This document shows, in pieces, positions 1-9,900 of a stretch of 13,225 bases of DNA. Origin of the DNA: Phoronis pallida. Lineage: Eukaryota > Phoronida > Phoronidae. The first letter of the stretch is position 1; each line of letters begins with the position of its first letter. Location of the stretch: the NCBI GenBank assembly GCA_028565715.1, contig JAOXYC010175803.1:1-13225 (forward strand), read 5' to 3'. The notes beneath the pieces are model-generated. The model made no database searches. It was not told the DNA's origin and worked only from the letters and a program-made list of their open reading frames with translations. Made by a program: the position numbers and the translations under genes.

Positions 1-818
1 GGACTTATTCTCAATGAATATTAATCAGTAATAATTGTGCATTAGATACGTGCAGAGAAATATCATTTAACATGTTAAAGAAATCTCATAAATCACTGTG
101 ATTGCTATCTGAATAAAACTATACACTTTTTTGTTGTGATGATGTTCATATTGTTGTATATGTCTGTTCACAGTTTGTTTACGTTTTTTGTTGACACAAT
201 TTGAGAAAATTACATCTTTATGTATGCCTTCTTGCGACTGACGTGTTCTTATTGATCAGGGTCGAATTTCACAAAAGTTGACATTCTTCAACTTTGAAGA
301 GTTGAAACGTTTCACTTCCCCTTTCAAAGATGTTCATCAAATCAGAACAGTTTGTTTCACCCAAATTATTTCAGATAGTATTCACTGTTTAAAAAACCCA
401 TCAACTAAAATGATTTTTACTTGAAAATAACTTTGGGGTGATTGAAGGAGCATTGTTTTTGAAATAAAATCAAAAGTCAACTTTTGTGAATTAGGACTCT
501 TAGCTATCCACACTACATATCTTTGCAATAAAACTTTAAAATCACGAATTTCAGAGAAGAGAGTTTAAAATAAGTTTTGATTGTCATTGTGACAAAAAGA
601 AACAATTACAATTTTTAGTTTTTGTTACAAATATTTAAAGATATTTGTAGCAAAATTGAGAAGTGCCAAAATGTTCATTTCAACAGGTGTGATGTGAAAA
701 TGAGATTTTTTTTATAAAGATCCAGAATTAAAATATGATAAGCTCATCGAAATATACAATCAAAACAGCATATTTTGAACTAGCAATGCTTAACTTCAAA
801 ATTATTTTATTTTTCCAG
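1..818 (+). other. 3' part of an intron; no exon seen
   Basis: AT-rich sequence ending in a pyrimidine tract and CAG before exon 1. I found no open segment with usable splice sites on either strand. The short open frame starting at 735 merely reads through the acceptor into exon 1. A short-TIR element lies at 258-500. Confidence 0.7.
258..500. mobile_element. Short-TIR element, MITE-like, about 243 bp
   Basis: A perfect 15-bp inverted repeat, TTCACAAAAGTTGAC at 268-282 and its complement at 476-490, extends outward to about 21 of 25 matching bases, starting AGGGTC on the left and AGAGTC on the right inverted. The interior is AT-rich and non-coding. I cannot define a target duplication, so superfamily and exact ends are open. 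Confidence 0.5.
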
Positions 819-958
819 GTTTTAGCGGAGTATAACAAATCCATCATCTGTTTCGAGAACACACTAAAAATCCAGCCGGATTTTGAAGCAGCGGCCAAGA
901 GAAAGCACGCTGTTCTGTGTCATGCCAAACTAGAATCAGCTTTAGAAGCACAACATAA
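819..958 (+). CDS. TTC17: TTC17 exon 1 in window: second helix of a TPR and following helix
   Basis: The acceptor is TTTTTCCAG and the donor GTAAGG. It enters in phase 0 and leaves two bases (AA) for the next codon. It reads LAEYNKSIICFENTLKIQP, the second half of a TPR unit ending in the usual Pro, then a charged helix with CHAKLESALEAQH. The first helix of this TPR must come from an upstream exon outside the window. Confidence 0.85.
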
Positions 959-3900
959 GTAAGGAGTGTGTTATATATAGGGATTAATACATGGTAAATA
1001 TCATATCGAGCCAGAGAGCCAGATATCAGCCTATGGGCAGTGATATCAGCCAAAGCCTAAAGGGCGCAGACTGATATCACTGTTGTGAAAATTGGACAGT
1101 TGCAGGAATTGATTGGTATACAGTTTATAAAAATATAAATTGATATATGTCTTATTTTCTCATAATGTAAGCATAAAATCAATCAATTTCCATAAATTAT
1201 TACATGCTATATCAATTTGATTATTGCTAAAAAGAGGCTGAGTGACAAAATGACTAAACCGTGAAAGTAATTTCACCATTAAAATACTGCTAGTTGTAGG
1301 GTAGACCTTTACTTTACCAGTAATATGCCACGTTGATTTAACTTATGGAATCATACAAACAAATATTCCCAATCTTCCCAGGTCACTACAGAGAACTCTA
1401 GATGAACTGAAGGGCTACCAGAAGAAGCATAAACAATGGCAGCTGCAGAGTGAACTGTTACTATCGGAACAAGCGTCACCCGAGCTGAAACTAGAACAGA
1501 GGATTGCTTACGAGACGCAGAAAATACGAGAGTTGGAAGTTGGCTCAAGTGAGTTATGAACCAATTCACCTCATATTTTGACCAATACTGGCATTGAGAT
1601 CATATAAAAACCAATTGGTGCTGGTAAAAAATAAGAAAAATGATATGTTAAAAGGCCAGTGTCATTGCTTTAGGTTTAGGCGTTAGTAAGCTAGTCTTGT
1701 TTTTTGAACCACGGATTTCATGGTATGTGCAACTTGCAGCATATTATTTTTAAATTCAATATCCGTTTTCCATTGCATTCCATTATTTTTCCCTTTGCAG
1801 GGGAAGTGTGTACAATCATTGAACGAGATGGTCGTCAGGTTCTACAGTGTGGTACGCCATCACCACCTAAACCTAAACTAGAGTTCAGCTTTGAGGCTAG
1901 GAACAAGTCAGAGCCTGAACCAAAGGTATGGGGAGTGTTGTTTGTTTACTTTGTTAAAATAATTTTGAATAGCAAAATGCTACTATATGTCCTCATATAA
2001 TGACTAGTCTCTGTGTGTGTGGGGCTGAATTATACTTCATCTGCTGTGATGTGGCAGATTTTTCACATAGCTTCCCACATTTGACTTGATGTCATATCCG
2101 TGCAATTGCATGCCAGTAATTTTTATTGTGAATTTTGTCAGCATTTTACTGAGTAGACTGAACTCCAGCCCCCTCGACTCAGGTCGAGAGACTGTATCAA
2201 TCGCGGGGGGTGTTACCGAAAGTAGGGATCAAGTTACAATTGAGTTAAAGCGGAGTGACGTCATCAACCAGACTCGCTTATCGCGCTGTTAGAACAGACC
2301 GCCGGGCTGTGGGAGAGACTAAGTCCTGAGTTTCCATTCATTTTCTTCTATGTGATGACTTTCGTTTATCTAATTTTTCTCCAGTTGTGCAATTTGCTGA
2401 GTTTTTCTCAATGTTTAACTGCAGTTCATCAAATGATGAATGATTGCTGAGTAGAATTTATTTCATGCTCTGATATTTTAGCATGCACACTTAGTTATTA
2501 AACCGTGTTCTGTGTGTCTAACTTTTGATCGCTTTCTTGTCATGCCTCTCAGACTAAGTCTAAAAGGAAGAAAAAGAAATCTAAGGTACGAATCCACTGA
2601 CTGTCTTGGATGTGTTGTCCTATTGTTGTATCAGTGTGAAGAATTAGCAAAGAAATGTTTTGTGCTCAAATCCAACAATGATAATCTTTTTTAAAAAATG
2701 TTTTCTCAAATCATCAAGCAGAGAGACAAAATATTAATTTTGTAGTAACCTTTTGGACTCGTACACACAATTTCAAGTTGATTTGAATTTTGACCCCAGA
2801 TCCTCACCAACAAGGAGACGGTATCTTTGAAAGTTCAAAAACCTGTTTTGTAAAAGAGTTTCCAGAACTGCTATTTTGCGTGATATTATCTTTTTATGTC
2901 ACTACTGTATGTTATTGCAAGAATATCCTTTGTCTGTTGCTTTTGAATGTTTTGGTAGAAATGTTAAAGACCCATGTTCGCTCTCTAAGGTCTAAAAACA
3001 CATTTTGGGTTTTTTGGTGTGTCAGGATTACATTCTTGATGTTATGACCTTTGAGTAGAGCCAAACTAACAAGAAATCCGTCGTGTTTTAGTGATTTAAT
3101 GCCAAACTGCCGATTCCTAGTTTGTGCCTGTCATTCAGACGGTTCGATTGTTATTCGTGCTGCAGCACAAATAACACTCTGCAATGGTTGGCATTAAACA
3201 CAAATATACGAGGGATTTTCGAGATGTTTGTCTCAACTCAAAGTTCATAACTTCATGAAGCCATTTCTGACCCAATTGAACTCCCAAATTGTGTTTCTAA
3301 ACCTTGGAACCACCTGAAACCGGTTGTGTTACTTTAAAAGAAAAATATAGCATCTTAGTTTTTAATTCATTTTCAGAACAAGAAGTACCAGCAGAAGGAC
3401 ACCAAACCAGACTATAGTAAACCAGTACGTCCACCGCTGTACAAGTCTAATGAGAAGAAGAAAGGTGCTAAGAAAAGCAAGAAGGTTTGTGGCTTCTCCG
3501 TTTATATTTGCACATTTATGTTCTTGTAGTGACGAGTAGCAATAGTATGCGAACAAAAACAACAAAGTTTTTTAGTTGCAACATGTTTCGGTGTATACGT
3601 CCACCATTTTCAAGATTTTTTATCCATAGATGTTTTGGAAGTTAAACAATCCAGGAACTTGAAAGTGTTTTAGGAGTTAAATATTTCCATGAACTTGATT
3701 GGCTATTTGATAAAAAAGTGGTCTTGAAAGATTTAGCTTAATCAGGATTTTTAGTGTATAGGTATCTATTTGACCTTGATTCTAGCATGCTTTTCATAGA
3801 AGCAAAGTTCAGAATTCTAGTGGGAGTGTTTATTTGTTTCACACCCTCCCCCTGAATTGGTTTCTAAAATTGTCTTCTGTTTTTGCCTCTACCTTCCAAC

Positions 3901-6900
3901 ATTAATAAAGAGGATTGTAATGCATGTTTGTGGAAGTTCTTTTCCTGGGACAAGTTTTTATGTATTTGCTGCTTGTTTTTACAGAGTAAAGATTCTACTT
4001 CTCCGCCACATAAACAGAAGAACTGGCCCAGTAAAGAAGAATGCGATGCATACGTGCAGAAGTTTCCTGCCTGGGATGAGTTCCCTTCCGTCTATCTGCC
4101 ACCAGAGAACAAGGGATTCGAGTATGTGATATGAGTTTTAAGATACATAATTTATAAAGATGTGAAAACCAAATTGGTTTTTGCACAAGTAGCTAACTAG
4201 GTACTTTGTAAGACATTTCATTGTTTGCTATGAGCACTGATTTTTTTGGCAGTGATATTTTTCTGCCAGGCTATCAAGCAGTCTTACTCCATTTATTTGA
4301 TGTAATATGAAAAAATTATTTCACATTTACAAAAAAAAACTTATTTTGTGTTACAGAGTGAGCTTACTCATGACAGAAGCGATTGATATTGACCGTTACG
4401 GCCAGCATGAGTTGCCATGGTACCCACCTGTTTGTGTTACCGTGGTTCCCATGAAAGATGGTGACGCATTTGGTGATGAACTGCAATCTATCAAAGACAG
4501 AACAAAGGTACCACTCAAGTCAGACAAGACTGTCAAAGATGTAAGTGAACTTATTTAACTTATTATTTGTTTTTATCTTTTGATTTTTCGATTATCAGTT
4601 AATAAAGATCCATCTCAAAATACTTCGTCAGATTATTACTAAAACTGTTTTATAGTGCTGATTTAATTTAGTAGGGTTTACAGGGTTAGTCCTTATTTAA
4701 AATCTATAATTCATTAGTCATCAAACCTTCTAGTAGGATATATTGTGTCGGTTTTCAGCAGTTTGTAGCAAATAATGAATTTTGAGGAAATTATGAATAT
4801 TTATTCCAAGAATTTCATAAATATCTTGTCTATGTTGAGATCGAGTAGGATAAGAATACCACCCAATGTCAAATATAACTCTACTTTTCTTTTGTACAGA
4901 TTTTACTTCAACAAGTGAAAGACAGGTCAGATATAACAGAAGAGGAGATTGGACAAAGAATTCTGACTGGTTTAAAAAGGGTGAGAATGTTTTTCTTAAT
5001 TATATTCTTTCGATCAAAATATGATATTTTCCCCAGCCAATAAAGACATTACACGGATGGCCAGGTATTCAATATTGGATTTGTTTTGTCGAAAACAGTT
5101 TTCAAATATTCTAACCTCGTAGCGGGGTTAGGTGAAATCATGTCATTGGCTTTGCTTGGTAAAAGGGGAAGATGGGGAGGTAAGCAAAAAGCATACTTTC
5201 AATTTATTTGAAATTTTAACTGATACATTCATGCTAATTTCTTCCCAGTTGGTTGATGTATTTCTTTCTACATTGTTCTTAAACAAGTATCATCTCGAAT
5301 CTTGAATATTGTGTTAGAGTTTTCAAGATGAAAAAGGATAAATGGTTTAGTCTTTCAGCAGAGACCTTATAATTGATATAAGACGGCCAACTCTCACGAT
5401 TACTTCGTGCATCAATTTTTAATTCTTGTCTGTTCAATTGTATGTGTCGATTTAACTAATCTTGGTACTTGACTTAGCAAATAATTGCCATTCCAGCAAT
5501 ATTTCGTCAATTATTTCGGAAGTTATTGCAGCTCAAAGTTGTCCGATCCCCCTTTCTTTTCTGCTTACGGCTTAGAAGTTCCTTTGCGTCCAATAGGTAC
5601 CGCTAGTAGCGCCCCGTCTGTTGTAAGCAAAACGCGCGCGCACGCTTTTTTACACAGCAACATTGTAGAGTTGACAGTCTCTATATTTACCGTCTCTGCT
5701 TTCAGTGACACTATGTAAAGAGATCATACAGATAGTATGCTCCGGAGGAAGCAGGAAGAATGTGAAACGTTGAGAAGCAAATTATCATCATCTCCTTTAG
5801 TTTTTACACTCATTCAAATTTTTAGTTCAAGGAGTTTTTCTTTCAGAATCTTGGTCCTCGCTGGATCATGTACAACTTAGCTGGACTCTACTGGCGGGTA
5901 ATAGGGAACCTCTACCATGGTATAGAGTGCTTGAGACGGGCACTCAAGTTTGTACCCTACGACTACTTTGACGTTCCCCTGGTCAATATGGCGAATATTC
6001 TCTACCGTTGGGGGAAATTGGAGGATTCTATTAAGCTGATGAAAGATGCAATAAGAATTAATGATGCAGAGGTATGTTTCGGGATTTATTTTGCTGACAT
6101 TAAAAATCAAAACGTTCTCCAATTAAACCAATATTGACATTTTAATATAATTCATAACTGGTACAAGGCGTTTTTACGTTTTATCATTTTAATTTACCGG
6201 TCCTTGACACCCTATTTTATTAAACCAATATGTATTAATATGGGGTTGTATACTGTTTGCAATTTGGCCCAAGTCTGAAAATTCTGAGCCTTCATTACAA
6301 TTCACTCACATTGGTCTGCTGTGATTCTGAAATATAATTTTATGGGAACAAATTCTGCATTTTGGATCTAAAATGTTAATAATATGGCATATTTCCTTTT
6401 ATCATTTCGCTAGTACATTTAATCTACTTTCATACTTTAGCCAATCACCCATTTCTTCATGGCCAACCTGTTAGCAGCAAACAACAACTTGAGCGGAGCT
6501 GTGTGGCACTATGAGCGAGCTCTTCAGCAGGATCCAGCTTACAACGAGGCCTTCACTATGCTGAGAACGGTTAAATGTTATCTTAAGTATCACCGCGCTG
6601 CTCAGAGTGAGGCTCCGGTTAGTCCTGCACAGTCTTGTCAATCACTTCAGGCTGCGGCAAATGTACCCAAGGTTCACTCAGAGACGAGAATGATTTGTAA
6701 AAAGGTTTGTTGTGACTTTGAGGCCATTATGTTTTCTATAAAATTTGATTTGCTAAACTTATGAGAATTCCACATCTGGGACACTATGCATTCTGTATTA
6801 TCAGTCCTCTTTGTGTTGGACATTTTGAAATCTGATATGGTATACAATGAGGCACTTTTGTTTTAGGACAACCACCCATGTATTTTAATTAATTTTATAC

Positions 6901-9900
6901 TCACCTACCCACATTATTCAATTAATTCTTCCTTATACTTATATATATTTTTTTTTCAGAAAATACCCACCTACCCATATTGATTAATTTTTTACCCATG
7001 CATCTTAATTTAAGCTGCCTTCCCCCCTAGGGTACCTTTTTTGCTGGAATAGCTGTCAGTAAAATAGGAATCTGTATTGAATTCTAATAAATAATTTTTC
7101 CACGTTATTAATGCTGAACCTCTCCCCACAGGAGGTAGATGGTATGGAGACGTGCGTTGTTGAAAGTCGTACACGTCAGATCAATCAATGTATCACGTCC
7201 TGCCAACAAGCACAAGCACAACAACAGCAACAACAACAAGGTTCATGTGGTGGCGCTCCACCTCAGTTGGAAGCTGGTATGTTTTATTGGTTAAATTAAT
7301 AAGTAGAGACAAAGATTTCTTTTATTTATTTTTGATCAGAACTTTTTTCATCAAGCAATATGAGTCTTCAAGTAAATTTTTCGATTTGATTTAGCTTGAC
7401 CTTATGGTCCACCAATATTCCCAGTTAATATATATTTTAGAAAAAAATGACAATAGCCAGATAATTCTGTGCCTTTTCTCTTACCGATAAACATGCTAAT
7501 TTTCAAAGTAATTGTCGGAATGTGTAAACTATGCATCTTGATTTGCTCAAGAACATTTATATGATAATACCTGCAGAATTGTACTAACAGGCAGAAAATG
7601 CATGGCATGATTTGTTTGTATTGAATGATTATTACCATAGCATGAGATTGGGATGTATTCATGTAGAAATAATTATAACAATTGTTCCAATTCCTAGTGC
7701 TTATATTGCTCCTCTTATTATTAGCATCATCAAAAAATAAGTTTGTTAACAATGTTTTGTGGCATGTTACTCCCTAAAAATGCAAAAACCAAAATAGTTT
7801 GGTTCCAATTTGGCTTTGTCATTAGTCCCTCACAACTGTTTTGAAAACGTTCAAAAAAGCACCCATGAATCGCCCGTCTCCTGATTCAAAATTCATGTTT
7901 AAGTTCATGAAGGTGAGCCCGGCTTTATATGAAATAAGCATATTTATAAATCAAGTGTCCATAGTTATGATTTGCATGGCGTAAAATACCTCTTTATCGT
8001 AGTACAATGAAACCAAACTATGTTATTATAGGGTCGAAAGCATCCAAAGGTGTTGTTGGTCCTGTAAACCCCACCCCTACAAAACCCCCTACACCTCCCG
8101 AACCTGAAGGTAAACACGGTTTCAGTTTACTCTCCTAGACGTCGTAACGGCATGAAGACATACAACCATGCACATTCTTAGCTACCTAGTTTTGTTTAAA
8201 GGTATACATTGCTACTTACGAATGTGAAATTATCAACTGCTGAATGATGCCAATCGTGTTGGACTTTTTGTTACAAATTGTATCCGGTCCTTACAACCAT
8301 CTGAGCATGTAAATACCTTCACTTCTTCCGGAAATCTCTATGCAGGCAGCCTATGTGACTTGATAAGATATCTTGACTGGAAGTCAAGATAACTGATATC
8401 AACTGTAACGTATTAACTTTGTGTTTTTGATAAAGAATGAAGGTAGTAACATGAATTGGCAACGAAAAATGATCAAACTGTGTAAAAGAAACAGATGAAA
8501 ACGTCTTATTTCAATAATTGATAATTCTACCTTCGTAAGAAGCGATGTATAAGTTTAAATATTTTATCAAGTCTTGGAATTTATTATTGCTCACTGCTAA
8601 CTATATATTTCACAGATATAAAGAGACACTTTCTGGGCTTCATTCACTCCATGTTTTGCTTTGTTTTAGACGTCTAATAAAACAGTTTAAAAACAATATT
8701 TGTCAGCATTAGCCTGCTGTTCGATACAGAAAAAAACACCAAGCAGTGAGCTTTAGTCCAGTGTTTGATTGGTTGTCTACATGTAACTAACATGTTTTCA
8801 CCATTACCTTATTTAATCTCCAGCAGGTTACAACACATCATATCTAATAGGGCTGAAACGGTACTCGGTACATTATCGAACCGAACCGAAATCTTCAGAT
8901 GGGTACGGTACAGTACACAGACCCTGGTGTACCGACGTACTGAACATTTGCTTGTTTTCGTCAGACTCCAGTAAAGTATTCTTCAAACTTACAAATTATT
9001 GTGCATATCCTTTTAAAACATTTGTATATCCAAACGCGGCACTCGATTAAAATACACGTTGACTCTTTCTTCGGCCGTTATTTGTCTTAGTAGCCTATTA
9101 CATAGTGATATCTGTACTTTAGCAACAAGTGATGGTCTACAATGATGTACTGTACAGGATTATTTGTTGAGAAACTGTTGGTGTTCTGTGTACCGATATT
9201 GTACCGTACCGAAACTTTCGTGTACCGTTTCAGCCCTTATATCTAATGATCTAACATATCTGCACAGTGTTGAAATGTTAAAACCCCTGTTTGTCTACGG
9301 CAGATTGCATGTTACTTCGTTTCATTTATACATGTTGTAGTACTTTATCCATGTCTTGTGTTTCTCCACTATCTTGTCTGTTTCAGCACTGTCATCTGTT
9401 TACTAACATACCATATTCTCCCTAAAAAGTGCCCAGAATGCTTTAAAAAATCAGAAAATGCCTATTGTGCGACTCAGGTTTTTCACAATTTTTGATTTTT
9501 TCTTTGTTTCTTCCTTATATTGAAAAATGTTCATGCGTGAACCCTCAAAAATTACCTGAAAATATTCAAAGTTTATAGGAAGATGCATGAAAGTTGTCAT
9601 TCATTAAACTCTCACTAGGAGAGAGGGGCTTTGTAACGGTAAAACACAATCCCAAAACTATCGTGGGCACTTTTTAGGGAGATTGTGGTATACTGACTAT
9701 CTAATTACAAACATTTCATATTTTCTACTTTATCTAGGTATAGAAGAGAACATGTCATTCTGTCGCCAAGTCACCACTGGCTCGGCTATGGGGATAGAAT
9801 GCTTTGGGAATCTTGGTACTTGTCTAATTACTTACTTTCTTTACAGCTGTGGAAATCAAATTTGTTCCAAACATTCAGCATTCTTTTTAAAAGAACACAG

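Larger units (their letters stand above)
2586..3376 (+). other. Intron between exons 4 and 5, holding two repeat elements
   Basis: 791 nt. It holds one copy of a 72-bp dispersed repeat (2757-2828) and a fold-back element (3074-3218). The open frame 2790-3047 has no acceptor/donor pair of the needed phase and reads as hydrophobic low-complexity sequence. Confidence 0.7.
3485..3984 (+). other. Intron between exons 5 and 6, with a diverged exon-6-like tract
   Basis: 500 nt. It holds a possible retroelement-derived motif (3575-3614) and, next to the acceptor, a tract at 3907-3960 that resembles part of exon 6. Nothing else recognisable. Confidence 0.65.

Noticed and set aside
735-818. Possible translation start and first exon beginning at the Met codon at 735
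   Set aside because: It is intron reading through the TTTTTCCAG acceptor. The peptide upstream of 819 is AT-driven and does not supply the missing first TPR helix.
2086-2292. 68-codon open frame in the GC-rich island
   Set aside because: No splice sites in the needed phase and no recognisable family. Openness is explained by local GC content.
2790-3047. 85-codon open frame after the 72-bp repeat
   Set aside because: Hydrophobic, Cys/Leu/Val-rich translation of T-rich DNA, begins inside a repeat, no splice support.
5485-5718. Possible phase-0 exon after TTCCAG at 5496
   Set aside because: The available donor (GTACCG near 5596) leaves the wrong phase for exon 9, the frame otherwise runs to a stop, and the peptide has no TTC17 character.
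6948-6962. Strong acceptor-like TTTTTTTTTCAG
   Set aside because: The following sequence has no open segment with a donor in phase before exon 11, and exon 10 joins exon 11 directly in frame.
7402-7752. 116-codon open frame on the minus strand
   Set aside because: Longest frame in the window, but composition follows AT-rich DNA, with no motif, no Kozak or splice context and no family resemblance.
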